Of a DNA stretch of 64,000 nucleotides, positions 42,618 through 51,820 are shown in pieces. A program made the position numbers and the translations under genes. The stretch comes from Nocardia aurea (GTDB lineage Bacteria; Actinomycetota; Actinomycetes; Mycobacteriales; Mycobacteriaceae), in the NCBI RefSeq assembly GCF_003123685.1, contig NZ_QCYJ01000130.1:434001-498000 (forward strand), in the 5' to 3' direction. Every line of letters starts with the position of its first letter. Positions within the stretch are counted from its first letter, which is position 1. Below the pieces are notes generated by a model, which saw only the letters and a list, made by a program, of their open reading frames with translations, was not told where the DNA came from and searched no databases.

Positions 42618-43184
42618 ATGCGAGCGGTGAGTTGCGCGGCGCTACTGGTGGGCGTGCTGGCGGCGGCGGGATGCGGGACAACCAGTGATGGCACAGCAGG
42701 ACCGGCGAGTTCCTCGGCTGCTGAGCATTCCATCGCCGAGGATGTGCCGAATGGGTTCAAGCCCTGCACCGACATTCCTCAGTCTGTACTGGACTCCGAG
42801 GGGCTACACCGGGATGACAGCCCGACAAGCAGAGACGAAATGACCAGAGGAAAAGTCAAGTGGCGCGGCTGCATATGGGTAGTGTCCGACGGCTACTCAG
42901 CCACAATCAGTGCAACCAATCTCACCCTTGCCATGGTGCGCGACAAACACTTTGCTGGGGAGCGCGAGTTGACCATCAATGATCGGCCGGTGTTGGCGAC
43001 CACTCAGGCTCAGAGTCAGACCGACAAGACAACATGCACGCTCAATGCCCATATGCAGGGCGGCAGCCTCGAATTCAGGATCGTCAATCCCGAATCTCGC
43101 AGGAAAACCGGACATCTGACTGCGTGCGATATAGGTCAGACCCTGGCAGAGAAGGTGGTTCCGTTGATACCGCCTGGGGCGTGA
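42618..43184 (+). CDS. DUF3558 lipoprotein
   Basis: 188 residues from the ATG at 42618 with GAGGTGGGGG upstream (the GTG at 42600 is a weaker alternative). Signal peptide MRAVSCAALLVGVLAAAGC with a lipobox cysteine, Ser/Ala-rich tether, then the DUF3558 domain beginning GFKPCTDIPQSVLDSEGL, with cysteine pairs (PC, GC..W, TC, AC) likely forming disulfides. DUF3558 genes in nocardiae accompany ESX-associated substrates, as they do here. Located in the cell wall; function unknown. Confidence 0.82.
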   Translation: MRAVSCAALLVGVLAAAGCGTTSDGTAGPASSSAAEHSIAEDVPNGFKPCTDIPQSVLDSEGLHRDDSPTSRDEMTRGKVKWRGCIWVVSDGYSATISATNLTLAMVRDKHFAGERELTINDRPVLATTQAQSQTDKTTCTLNAHMQGGSLEFRIVNPESRRKTGHLTACDIGQTLAEKVVPLIPPGA

Positions 43185-43223
43185 GAGTTCGTCAATCAGT
43201 AAAGTCGGGGAGGGAATCGAAAT

Positions 43224-43664
43224 ATGGCGGAGAAGCCGATGCAGGCGTTGATCGACAATGCCAGGTCAGGCCAGTTGTCGATGTCGTTCAACGACAACAT
43301 CTATGTCAATGCCGAGGAGTTCGTTTACATCGACCGCGACTGCGAGGCGATGAAGACGAAAATCCAGCAACTTCAGGCTGTCGCCGAGGGTATCTCGGGG
43401 CGTGAGACGTGGGGTTTGGGGGAAAGCGCCGAGTGGATCAGATCCGCCAAGATCCTGGTTGGTACTTTTCGCACCAAAGCCAAGGGCGCCGACAACGGTA
43501 ACGACGTCTTCGCAATCCTCGAGCAACACTACGCCATCATCGACAGCATCCAGCAGCTGCACAAAGAGATCGCGCAGCGCTATCTACAGGCCGACACCGA
43601 CTTCGCCGCCCGCTACAACGAACTGATGGCCACCCTCCCGCAAGGTTTTCAGGGGAAGAAATGA
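43224..43664 (+). CDS. Small ESX/WXG100-associated protein
   Basis: 146 residues, mainly helical, no signal peptide. Starts MAEKPMQALIDNARSGQLSMSFNDNIYVNAEEFVYIDRDCEAM and ends in a long helix with QQLHKEIAQRYLQADTDFAARYNELMATL, a YxxxD/E-type pattern. It overlaps the next gene by four bases and is tightly linked to the WXG-containing protein and EspG. Likely half of a secreted heterodimer or its chaperone. Strong ribosome site GGGAGGGA. Confidence 0.65.
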   Translation: MAEKPMQALIDNARSGQLSMSFNDNIYVNAEEFVYIDRDCEAMKTKIQQLQAVAEGISGRETWGLGESAEWIRSAKILVGTFRTKAKGADNGNDVFAILEQHYAIIDSIQQLHKEIAQRYLQADTDFAARYNELMATLPQGFQGKK

Positions 43665-44809
43665 CCTTCCAATACGAGCAGTCGAAAATCGCCGCGCAAA
43701 GCGCCACCGACAACGCTTCGAGCCAATCTCACATCGTGCTCAAGAACACCTTCGACCCCCTGGTCACCGACTCCGCCGCCGAGTCGAAGGCGGACTACGC
43801 CAAGATCGCCGAGGGCTGGGAGTACAGCGTGCAGATCTTCGCCGCCCGCATCAAACGCTCCAGCGAATCGGCCTGGAGCGGCACTGCGGCCACCACCGCA
43901 CGGCAGTCGATCTCCGACTACGCCACCGACGCGTTGAACCTCACGCCCGCGCTGAAGGAACTCAGCACCCGCGTCGACGAGGCGGTCACCGCGGTGAACA
44001 ACACCAAGAGAGACCTCACGCCGTACTCCGGCGATCCGCAGAGTTGGTGGAACCCGGGTGACTGGTTCGACGGCAATCCCGAAGCCGACGCCGAGGAAGC
44101 CGCCCGCAAGGTCGTCCAGGAGAAATACATAAACCCGATCGCCCGGACGGATCAGAGCATTCCGGTACTGCCGAAACCCAAGGATCCGACGAACCCGTCG
44201 GGCGATCCGAGCACTCCCGGTGGCGGTACCCCGTCGACGGGCAGCCCGACCACCGGTAGCCCCACGACCGGCACACCGACCGGCACGACCCCCGCCGCCG
44301 CGAACCCGAACTCCGACGATCCGTCGACGAATCCGCAGTCCAGCGGTAACAGCCCGTCAACGGGCAGCCCGACGACCGGTACCCCGACCACCGGCACACC
44401 GACGGGAACGAACCCGGCCGGGACGAACCCGGCGGCCGCCAACGTCCCCACCACCAATGTCCCGAAGACCAACAGCCCCACCGGTACCCCGAGAACAGGC
44501 ACGCCCGGTTCGGGCAGTCCCGGTTCGGGCAGCCCGTCCGGCACCTCCCCGGGTGCGGGTAGATCCGTCACCGCTACCCCGACATCCAAGGGCACCGGCG
44601 GCGGAAGTGGTGGGAGCAGCGGCAAATCGACCGGCACCGGCAGCGGACGCAACGGCATGCCGGGTATGGGCGGCATGGGTAACCGCGGTGGGAAAGGCGA
44701 TGACGACGACGAGCACAAGATCCCGGACTATCTGATCCAGGACCGTGAGACCGAACTGCTCGGCGTGCAGCCGCGCGTACTGCCGCCGGGCGGAGTCATC
44801 GGCGGATAG
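43661..44809 (+). CDS. WXG100-like/PPE-like ESX substrate with Pro-Thr-Gly repeat tail
   Basis: 382 residues. The N-terminal ~150 residues form a helical hairpin with the W-x-G turn in SSESAWSGTAATTARQSISDYATDALN near residue 72, and a following helix TPALKELSTRVDEAVTAVNN. From about residue 175 it is a repetitive, disordered tail of TGSPTTG, TGTPTGT and TNVPTTN units, then a Gly-rich part (GMPGMGGMGNRGGKG) and an acidic end. It should be exported by an ESX/type VII secretion system as partner of the preceding gene product. Overlap ATGA with it. Confidence 0.72.
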   Translation: MTFQYEQSKIAAQSATDNASSQSHIVLKNTFDPLVTDSAAESKADYAKIAEGWEYSVQIFAARIKRSSESAWSGTAATTARQSISDYATDALNLTPALKELSTRVDEAVTAVNNTKRDLTPYSGDPQSWWNPGDWFDGNPEADAEEAARKVVQEKYINPIARTDQSIPVLPKPKDPTNPSGDPSTPGGGTPSTGSPTTGSPTTGTPTGTTPAAANPNSDDPSTNPQSSGNSPSTGSPTTGTPTTGTPTGTNPAGTNPAAANVPTTNVPKTNSPTGTPRTGTPGSGSPGSGSPSGTSPGAGRSVTATPTSKGTGGGSGGSSGKSTGTGSGRNGMPGMGGMGNRGGKGDDDDEHKIPDYLIQDRETELLGVQPRVLPPGGVIGG

Positions 44810-44850
44810 GTCCGGCTCGACGGCGAAACACGCGATCGGACTCGACTGGA

Positions 44851-45636
44851 ATGGATTACACCCGCATGGCCTGGACCTGGGATCCGGATACCTTCGGCGC
44901 CAATTGGTTCAACGAAGGAAACGACCGTATGCCCGCGCCGCTGCGTTATCGCAGCCGGTTTCCCACCATCGAGGAACTTGAGAACCACCGATGGGCCGTC
45001 CGCGCGAGCTACAGCGCGGACGAGCGCAGGCGAATCGATCTGCTGATGCATACGGTCGCCAAATGCGAGATGCGGGTCGAGATCATCGGCAGCACAGCCG
45101 ATCACAAAGTCGGCGGCGGGGCCCAGCGACAGTTCCGCGTCGTCGGCGCCCGCACGGCCGACTACGCAGCTGTCCTGCGCCAAGAGGCGATCCACGACGA
45201 ATACGGCGACATCACCGCCCAACTGCTACGGCCGGAACAACTTCCCGCCGCCCTCACCGGATCACTACCCGGCTGCGCCCCGGGCACGCAGGGCCCCGAA
45301 TCCTTCCATCACGACGACCTCAAACCCCCGCCGGGATATCTGCTCGACAATTCACACAGCAGTCCCCGTGAACGCTTCCGCCGCCGCACCGCCCGTCCCA
45401 CCGACGGCGGCGGTCAGGCCATCCTCCGACTCGGCGATTTCCACGCCGGGCACAACCGCTACCAGGCCGCGCAGTGGTACGACATCACCGGCGACGGACG
45501 CTACCTCGAACTCCGCACGCCGACCCACCTCGACCTGCGCCCCGCCACCGCCCAACTCTTCACCGATGTCTTCGCCACCTGGATCGGTCAGGCCACCCGG
45601 CATCTGCGGGAGCAGCGAGTGAACAACTACCGCTGA
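44851..45636 (+). CDS. ESX secretion-associated protein (EspG family)
   Basis: 261 residues. The start W-containing segment MAWTWDPDTFGANWFNEGNDRMPAPLRYRS matches the EspG N-terminus (WxLxxxxFxxLWxxxGxxxxPxPLxxR). Mixed alpha/beta middle with EMRVEIIGS and AVLRQEAIH, then a C-terminal part rich in charged/aromatic residues. EspG proteins are cytoplasmic chaperones for PE/PPE-type substrates. It completes a DUF3558/small/WXG/EspG cluster without any secretion machinery nearby. ATG 44866 is an alternative start. Confidence 0.7.
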   Translation: MDYTRMAWTWDPDTFGANWFNEGNDRMPAPLRYRSRFPTIEELENHRWAVRASYSADERRRIDLLMHTVAKCEMRVEIIGSTADHKVGGGAQRQFRVVGARTADYAAVLRQEAIHDEYGDITAQLLRPEQLPAALTGSLPGCAPGTQGPESFHHDDLKPPPGYLLDNSHSSPRERFRRRTARPTDGGGQAILRLGDFHAGHNRYQAAQWYDITGDGRYLELRTPTHLDLRPATAQLFTDVFATWIGQATRHLREQRVNNYR

Positions 45637-45684
45637 ATTCGGGAGACCACTTCACCGACCTCCGCACACGAGCCGCATGACCGG

Positions 45685-46503
45685 TCAGTGATCGTAGACG
45701 AAGTCCGCGGCCAGACCGAACGCGTCGGTCGCACCGCGGATGGCATCGCGAACGTCGACTCCGCGATTGGTGTCGTTGACGATATAGGGCTCGACATCAC
45801 CTTTGTCGATATCCGGGCAGCTGAAATACATGATCGACTTGCGATCGACGCTCGCCTGCGCGTGATTGCGCGCCTGGTGATACAGCGGAAGGATGTCGCC
45901 GCCGGTCATGACGCTCATGATGCCGCCCGGCATCACGAGCACCTCGTCGTGGGCGGTGATCAGCGGGACGGGTGCGTCACCACCGACCGCTTCCAATCCC
46001 GGTGCGCTCGTCCAGATGACGGTCGCGAGGACACCGTCCTCGTGCGGGGTCTGCAACAGCTCCCTGGAACTGAGTTCGCCGAACGAATTGACCTGAAGCA
46101 CCGAGGCCTCTTGGAACGGCAATTTCCTCGGGTACTCGTAGTACTCGGCGAGTTCGTCCAGCAGATTTCTCATCACCCGGACGACGGGGCCGCTGCGATA
46201 TCGCTCGAGCGCCGCGAGGAATTCCGGGATGTCGCCGTGGTTCGGAATTCGCGCTCCGTGCTCGGAATTCCAGTACAGGAAGGAGTCGTTGACATCGGCT
46301 TCGTTGACCGGGTCGCCGTTGTTGTAGGCCGCGCCGGGCGGTCGGTAACCGTTGGTCAGCCGGTCGGTGCGGTGCCGTGATTTGCTCTCGTAGCTCGCCG
46401 CGAAGAAGTGATTCGCTTCGCTGTACAACCGTGCCAGCTGGCTTGTTTCGCGCGAATTCAACCGCACACGCGCGTAACCGTCGGTACGGATTTGCTCGAG
46501 CAT
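45685..46503 (-). CDS. 2-oxoglutarate/Fe(II)-dependent oxygenase (isopenicillin N synthase family)
   Basis: 272 residues. The metal-binding HxD..H triad is visible: HED in QTPHEDGVLATVIWTS, then His in LPLYHQARNHAQ, with the co-substrate arginine in SVDRKSIMYFSCP. A short N-terminal oxygenase cap (DGYARVRLNSRETSQLARLY) and NGYRPPGAAYN are consistent with the IPNS-like group. It oxidises an unknown small molecule. A lone gene, with no biosynthetic cluster around it. Confidence 0.83.
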   Translation of the reverse strand: MLEQIRTDGYARVRLNSRETSQLARLYSEANHFFAASYESKSRHRTDRLTNGYRPPGAAYNNGDPVNEADVNDSFLYWNSEHGARIPNHGDIPEFLAALERYRSGPVVRVMRNLLDELAEYYEYPRKLPFQEASVLQVNSFGELSSRELLQTPHEDGVLATVIWTSAPGLEAVGGDAPVPLITAHDEVLVMPGGIMSVMTGGDILPLYHQARNHAQASVDRKSIMYFSCPDIDKGDVEPYIVNDTNRGVDVRDAIRGATDAFGLAADFVYDH

Positions 46504-46649
46504 GGGCGTGCGGCCTCTTTTCGCCGGTCAGGGGATGTTGCCAGGATGCTCCGGCGCCCGGTGACGACGCCGAGCAGAATCGTACCGAGTTCGGAAGCGA
46601 TCAACCGGTCAGGCAGCACCGGTTCGCCGTCCCGAACCGATTCGTAACG

Positions 46650-46687
46650 CCGGAAGCCGGCCCACCCGAGGGTGGACCGGCTTCCGG
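46650..46687. terminator. Stem-loop terminator downstream of groEL2
   Basis: Arms CCGGAAGCCGG at 46650-46660 and its complement at 46677-46687, plus an upper stem CCACCC/GGGTGG (46662-46667/46670-46675). It lies 29 bp past the groEL stop on the minus strand. Perfect strong stem, no U-run. Confidence 0.75.
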
Positions 46688-46715
46688 TTCGTAATGTGTT
46701 ACAGCGCCTCTGGAC

Positions 46716-48341
46716 TCAGAAGTCCATGCCGCCCATGCCACCGGTCGGGTCGCCCGCGGGAGCGGCGGCCTTCTCCGGCTTGTCGGCCACGACGGCCTCG
46801 GTGGTGAGGAACAGCGCGGCGATGGACGCGGCGTTCTGCAGCGCGGACCGGGTGACCTTGACCGGGTCGGCAACGCCGGCGGCCAGCAGATCCTCGTACA
46901 CGCCCGAGTCGGCGTTCAGGCCGTGGCCCGCGGGAAGGTTGGAGACCTTCTCCGCGACGACGCCCGGCTCGAGACCGGCGTTGAAGGCGATCTGCTTGAG
47001 CGGGGCCGACAGCGCGACACGCACGATGTTGGCACCGGTGGCCTCGTCGCCGGTGAGCTTCAGATCGTCCAGCGCGGGAGCCGACTGCAGCAGGGCCACG
47101 CCGCCACCGGCGACGATGCCCTCTTCGACGGCGGCCTTCGCGTTGCGAACGGCGTCCTCGATGCGGTGCTTGCGCTCCTTGAGCTCGACCTCGGTCGCGG
47201 CTCCGGCCTTGATCACCGCGACACCGCCGGCCAGCTTGGCCAGACGCTCCTGCAGCTTCTCACGGTCGTAGTCCGAATCCGAGTTCTCGATCTCGGTGCG
47301 GATCTGGGCCACGCGGCCCTGGATGCCCTCGGGATCGCCCGCGCCCTCGACGATGGTGGTCTCGTCCTTGGTCACGACGACCTTGCGCGCCTGGCCGAGC
47401 AGCTCGACACCGGCGGTCTCCAGGGAGAGGCCGACCTCTTCGCTGATGACCTCGCCACCGGTGAGGATGGCGATATCGGCGAGCTGGGCCTTGCGACGGT
47501 CGCCGAAGCCGGGCGCCTTGACGGCGACGGACTTGAAGGTGCCGCGGATCTTGTTCACGACCAGGGTCGACAGGGCTTCGCCCTCGACGTCCTCGGCGAT
47601 GATCAGCAGCGGCTTGCCGGCCTGGATGACCTTCTCCAGCAGGGGCAGGAGATCTTTGACGGTCGAGACCTTCGAGCCGACGAGCAGGATGTACGGATCC
47701 TCGAGGACCGCTTCCTGACGCTCCGGGTCGGTCACGAAGTAACCCGAGATGTAGCCCTTGTCGAAGCGCATGCCCTCGGTGAGCTCGAGCTGCAGCCCGA
47801 AGGTGTTGCTCTCCTCGACGGTGATGACGCCTTCTTTGCCGACCTTGTCCATGGCCTCGGCGATGAGCTCGCCGATGGACGGGTCGCCTGCCGAGATACC
47901 GGCGGTAGCGGCGATCTGCTCCTTGGTCTCGACCTCCTTGGCGGTGTCGAGCAGCTTGGCGGTGACGGCCTCGACGGCCTTCTCGATGCCGCGCTTCAGA
48001 CCCAGCGGGTTCGCGCCGGCCGCGACGTTGCGCAGACCTTCACGCACCAGGGCCTGGGCGAGAACGGTGGCGGTGGTGGTGCCGTCGCCCGCGACGTCGT
48101 CCGTCTTCTTGGCGACTTCCTTGACCAGCTCGGCGCCGATCTTCTCGTACGGGTCCTCCAGGTCGATCTCCTTGGCGATGGAAACACCATCGTTGGTGAT
48201 CGTGGGGGCGCCCCACTTCTTCTCCAGGACAACGTTGCGACCCTTGGGGCCCAGCGTCACCTTGACAGCGTCGGCGAGGGCGTTCAGACCCCGCTCGAGA
48301 CCGCGACGGGCCTCTTCGTCGTACGCAATTGTCTTGGCCAT
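46716..48341 (-). CDS. groEL2: 60-kDa chaperonin GroEL2 (Cpn60.2)
   Basis: 541 residues from the ATG at 48341 (GGAGGA upstream). Contains MAKTIAYDEEARRGLERGLNALADAVKVTLGPKGRNVVLEKKWGAPTITNDGVSIAKEI, the ATP-binding DGTTTATVLAQAL, SDYDREKLQERLAKLAGGVAVIKAGA, and ends GGMGGMDF, the typical C-terminal tail of the essential actinobacterial GroEL2. No groES is next to it, also typical. Two CIRCE operators precede it, so HrcA controls it. Confidence 0.97.
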   Translation of the reverse strand: MAKTIAYDEEARRGLERGLNALADAVKVTLGPKGRNVVLEKKWGAPTITNDGVSIAKEIDLEDPYEKIGAELVKEVAKKTDDVAGDGTTTATVLAQALVREGLRNVAAGANPLGLKRGIEKAVEAVTAKLLDTAKEVETKEQIAATAGISAGDPSIGELIAEAMDKVGKEGVITVEESNTFGLQLELTEGMRFDKGYISGYFVTDPERQEAVLEDPYILLVGSKVSTVKDLLPLLEKVIQAGKPLLIIAEDVEGEALSTLVVNKIRGTFKSVAVKAPGFGDRRKAQLADIAILTGGEVISEEVGLSLETAGVELLGQARKVVVTKDETTIVEGAGDPEGIQGRVAQIRTEIENSDSDYDREKLQERLAKLAGGVAVIKAGAATEVELKERKHRIEDAVRNAKAAVEEGIVAGGGVALLQSAPALDDLKLTGDEATGANIVRVALSAPLKQIAFNAGLEPGVVAEKVSNLPAGHGLNADSGVYEDLLAAGVADPVKVTRSALQNAASIAALFLTTEAVVADKPEKAAAPAGDPTGGMGGMDF

Positions 48342-48483
48342 TGCGTTGAGATCCTCCACATGTAATGGGGCTGACACACAGGACGACCGCTTGTCGGATC
48401 GCCCCATTTACGCTGGCCAGGTTCGGTGCCCGCGACGGACGACCGAGGGTGTCGATGGAACCCGGTCTCACCGTCCCGACCCT

Positions 48484-48542
48484 GGCACTCACATGTCGAG
48501 AGTGCCAAAGCCATTTCTAGCACTCGACGATGCCGAGTGCAA
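48484..48542. promoter_or_regulatory. Two CIRCE (HrcA) operators upstream of groEL2
   Basis: GGCACTC-N9-GAGTGCC at 48484-48506 and AGCACTC-N9-GAGTGC at 48519-48540 are near-perfect CIRCE elements, 12 bp apart. HrcA binding here represses groEL2 at normal temperature. They also sit just before the 3' end of the small gene on the same strand (48559). Confidence 0.9.
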
Positions 48543-48558
48543 GGTCCGCCGGGTTCGG

Positions 48559-48861
48559 CTAGGAGCGATCGTCGATTCGCAGCACCAGCGCGACGAACGC
48601 GTCGGTGCGGCGTTCGTCGGGGGTGCGCGGCTCCTCGTTACCGACCGTGACCAGCTCGGCGTCGTGCAGCAGCAACTCCGCCTCCACCCGCATGATGGCG
48701 CGGATGAACGGCGGCGCCACCTCGGGCGGCAGATCGCCGTTCACGATGTATTCGCCGTCGGGACCGGACTCGGTGGAGACGAACGACAGCGCGTGCATCA
48801 GGTCGACGCGCCGCTCCCCCGCGACTAGGTCGGAATCCGCTCCGTCCATGTCATCCGCCAT
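48559..48861 (-). CDS. Small unknown actinobacterial protein
   Basis: 100 residues, no signal or membrane segment. VDLMHALSFVSTESGPDGEYIVNGDLPPEVAPPFIRAIMRVEAELLLHDAEL followed by TVGNEEPRTPDERRTDAFVALVLRIDD. Similar small acidic proteins are found upstream of groEL2 in related genera. Function unknown; I do not recognise a fold. Confidence 0.65.
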   Translation of the reverse strand: MADDMDGADSDLVAGERRVDLMHALSFVSTESGPDGEYIVNGDLPPEVAPPFIRAIMRVEAELLLHDAELVTVGNEEPRTPDERRTDAFVALVLRIDDRS

Positions 48862-49005
48862 CGCTATAGCTTAGCGGGAGGGAGCCCAGGGTTCAGTGCA
48901 CAGATGTTTCAGAAGCGTCGGTGTCACCAGCGACGATGCTTCCCGGCCGGTAGAGGACGGGTTCCTGCTCGGCACGCCGACGCGCGGCGAACCTATGGTG
49001 ACCGG

Positions 49006-49680
49006 GTGAGTGATAGACCCGGCTGGGACGCGATCGAGCGCGCCCTCGCCCCGCTGTACCCCGAGACCGAGCCGACGCGGTGGCGCGCCGAACATCCGTG
49101 GTCGCTCGGCGGCCCGGACGCGCTCGACGGGGTCAGCGCGTATCCGCGCACCGATCCGGTGCCGCATTGGCACTATGTCGGCTACGGGATGACCGAGCTC
49201 TACGAGAAGGAGTGGGACGACCCGGAGGAATCGGGTTGGGGATTCGAATTCACCTTCCGGCTCGTGCGCGCCGCGGTCGAGACCGCCGCACCGCGCTGGC
49301 CGGTGGATCTCATGCAGAATCTGGCGCACTACGTGTATCAGTCCGGGGAATGGTTCACGCCGGGTCACACGGTCAAGACCAACGGGCCGCTCGCCCCCGA
49401 CCTTCCCGATTCCGCGATCCGGGCCGCGGGGTTCGTCGTGGACCCGGAACTCGGCCCGATCGACACGCCGTTCGGGCGGGTCTCGTTCCTCCAGATCGTC
49501 GGGTTGACCATGCCGGAGTACCGGACCGCGCGCGGCGGGAAACTCCTCGCGATGCTGGCCGGGCTGGCCGATCGACTACCGCTCTACGTGACCGATATGC
49601 ACCGGACGACCCTCGTTCCCGAACCGAAGCCACAGGCGACCTGGCCGAGCTGGGGCGGCGGATTACGCGGACGCGCGTAG
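49006..49680 (+). CDS. Suppressor-of-fused (SUFU) domain protein
   Basis: 224 residues from a GTG at 49006. Matches the SUFU domain: GWDAIERALAPLYP, then DGVSAYPRTDPVPHWHYVGYGMTELYEKE, GWGFEFTFRLVRAAVE, PRWPVDLMQNLAHYVYQSGEWFTPGHTV, and DPELGPIDTPFGRVSFLQIVGLT. In bacteria SUFU proteins are immunity-type or regulatory; in animals SUFU binds Gli. A lone copy here; no toxin recognised next to it. Downstream gene nadE starts 47 bp later. Confidence 0.85.
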   Translation: MSDRPGWDAIERALAPLYPETEPTRWRAEHPWSLGGPDALDGVSAYPRTDPVPHWHYVGYGMTELYEKEWDDPEESGWGFEFTFRLVRAAVETAAPRWPVDLMQNLAHYVYQSGEWFTPGHTVKTNGPLAPDLPDSAIRAAGFVVDPELGPIDTPFGRVSFLQIVGLTMPEYRTARGGKLLAMLAGLADRLPLYVTDMHRTTLVPEPKPQATWPSWGGGLRGRA

Positions 49681-49726
49681 ATTTCGAAGCGATCATGATC
49701 GTTTGTCTCGGAATCGAGGAGGCGCG

Positions 49727-51784
49727 GTGGCGGACCTGCCGTTCGACTCGCTGTATCGGCACGGATTCGCGCGGGTGGCGGTCGCGGTGCCGCGCATCAG
49801 GGTCGCCGACCCCGCGTTCAATCTGACCCACACGCTCGACCTGGCGCGAGAAGCGGCCGAACGGGGGGCGGTGCTGACGGTCTTCCCCGAACTCGGACTG
49901 TCCAGCTATACCGCCGACGACCTGTTCCACCAGGACGCGCTGGACGCGGCGGTTTCCGAGGCGCTGGATCAGGTGGTCGCCGCCAGCGCGGACATCGATA
50001 CGGTCCTGATCGTCGGCGCGCCCGTACGGTCGCAGGGGCGGCTGTTCAATTGCGCGATCGCGGTGTCCGGGGGCGTCGTCCTCGGTGTCGCGCCCAAGAG
50101 CTATCTGCCGAATTATCGCGAGTTCTACGAGAAACGGCAGTTCGCCGCGGCGCGTGAGGCCTGGGACGACCGGATCGAGGTCGCCGGGCAGCGGGTGCCA
50201 TTCGGTGCCGATCTGTTGTTCACCGCGACGAATCTCGACGGTTTCGTCTTCCATCTCGAGATCTGCGAGGACGGCTGGGTGCCGCTGCCGCCCAGCGGTT
50301 ACGCGGCGCTCGCGGGCGCGACGGTCCTGGTCAATCTGTCGGCGAGCAATATCGTCATCGGCAAGGCCGACTACCGCCGGGCCCTGTGCACCTCGCATTC
50401 CGCACGCTACCTCGCCGCCTACCTGTATTCGGCTGCCGGACACGGTGAGTCGACCACGGATATGGCCTGGGACGGACAGGCGCTGGTCTGCGAGAACGGT
50501 GATCTGCTCGCCGAGGGTGAGCGCTTCGCCGACCATCCCCGGGTGGTGATCGCGGATCTGGATCTGCAACGGCTCACCTCGGATCGGCTGCGCACCAGCA
50601 GTTTCGCCGATACCGTGCACGACCACCGGGAGCGACTGGCCACGATGCGGCGCATCCCCGTGGAGTTGCCGATCCCGGCGGACGCGATCGCGCTGGAACG
50701 CGAATTGCCGCGTTTCCCCTACGTTCCCGCGTCGACGGCGGCGCGCAACGAGCGCTGCGCCGAGGTCCACCACATCCAGGTCGAGGGGCTGAGCACGCGA
50801 TTGCGGGCGACGGGATCGCAGCGTCTGGTCATCGGTGTTTCCGGCGGACTCGATTCCACCCAGGCGTTGATCGTCGCCGCGAAGACCATGGACCGACTCG
50901 GGCTGCCGCGCACGAATATCCTGGCCTACACGATGCCGGGGTTCGGCACGAGCACCCGCACGCGGACCGACGCGCACGAGTTGATGGCGGCGCTCGGGGT
51001 GAGCGCGCACGAGATCGACATCCGGCCGTCGGCGACCCAGATGCTGCACGATCTGGGGCATCCGGCGGCCGACGGCGCCGAACAATACGACATCACCTAC
51101 GAGAACGTGCAGGCCGGTGAGCGCACCTCGCACCTGTTCCGTTTGGCGAACCACCATCACGCGCTCGTGGTCGGCACCGGCGATCTCAGCGAACTCGCGC
51201 TGGGCTGGTGCACTTTCGGCGTCGGTGACCACATGGCGCACTACAGCGTCAACGCGTCGGTGCCCAAGACGCTGATCAAATATCTGATCGCCTGGGCCGC
51301 GGAGACCGGGCAGTTCGGGCCCGAGGCCGCGAAGGTACTGAAATCCATTCTGCTGACCGAGATCTCGCCCGAACTCATCCCCGGGGCGGACCCCGCCGAC
51401 CCCGCCCAGAGTTCCGAGGCGACGGTGGGCCCGTACGAATTGCAGGATTTCCACCTGTACTACCTGTTGCGTTTCGGCTACCGGCCCAGCCGCATCGCCT
51501 ATCTGGCCAGGCATGCCTGGTCCGATCCGTCCGTCGGCTCCTGGCCGGATCTGATTCCCGCCGACCAGCGCCATGCCTACGACCTGCCGGTCATCAAGCA
51601 TTGGCTGGGCGAATTCCTGCGACGTTTCATCCAGACCAGCCAGTTCAAACGCTCGACCCTGCCGAACGCGCCCAAGGTCGGTTCCGGCGGCTCGCTGTCG
51701 CCGCGCGGAGATTGGCGCGCCCCCAGCGACGCCTCGGCCGCCGCATGGCTCGACGAACTCGCCCGCAACGTGCCCGACGAATAG
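49727..51784 (+). CDS. nadE: Glutamine-dependent NAD+ synthetase
   Basis: 685 residues from a GTG at 49727, GGAGG upstream. N-terminal nitrilase-type glutaminase domain with catalytic Glu (FPELGLSSY), Lys in YLPNYREFYEK and Cys in LEICEDGWVPLPPS; C-terminal synthetase domain with the PP-loop SGGLDSTQALIVAAK near residue 370 and the NAD-binding GTGDLSELALGW. Makes NAD from deamido-NAD and glutamine in the cytoplasm. Size as in M. tuberculosis NadE (679). Confidence 0.96.
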   Translation: MADLPFDSLYRHGFARVAVAVPRIRVADPAFNLTHTLDLAREAAERGAVLTVFPELGLSSYTADDLFHQDALDAAVSEALDQVVAASADIDTVLIVGAPVRSQGRLFNCAIAVSGGVVLGVAPKSYLPNYREFYEKRQFAAAREAWDDRIEVAGQRVPFGADLLFTATNLDGFVFHLEICEDGWVPLPPSGYAALAGATVLVNLSASNIVIGKADYRRALCTSHSARYLAAYLYSAAGHGESTTDMAWDGQALVCENGDLLAEGERFADHPRVVIADLDLQRLTSDRLRTSSFADTVHDHRERLATMRRIPVELPIPADAIALERELPRFPYVPASTAARNERCAEVHHIQVEGLSTRLRATGSQRLVIGVSGGLDSTQALIVAAKTMDRLGLPRTNILAYTMPGFGTSTRTRTDAHELMAALGVSAHEIDIRPSATQMLHDLGHPAADGAEQYDITYENVQAGERTSHLFRLANHHHALVVGTGDLSELALGWCTFGVGDHMAHYSVNASVPKTLIKYLIAWAAETGQFGPEAAKVLKSILLTEISPELIPGADPADPAQSSEATVGPYELQDFHLYYLLRFGYRPSRIAYLARHAWSDPSVGSWPDLIPADQRHAYDLPVIKHWLGEFLRRFIQTSQFKRSTLPNAPKVGSGGSLSPRGDWRAPSDASAAAWLDELARNVPDE

Positions 51785-51820
51785 CGGGGCGTATCCGTCC
51801 CCGCTATTCCGACAGCACCG

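Noticed and set aside
44220..44735. Long Arg/Pro-rich and Val/Gly-rich frames on both strands over the WXG-like gene tail
   Set aside because: They are shadows of the repetitive Pro-Thr-Gly coding sequence.
46510..46640. Possible RNA gene between the 2OG oxygenase and groEL2
   Set aside because: Only the groEL2 terminator stem and short repeats are seen; no tRNA or known ncRNA pattern.
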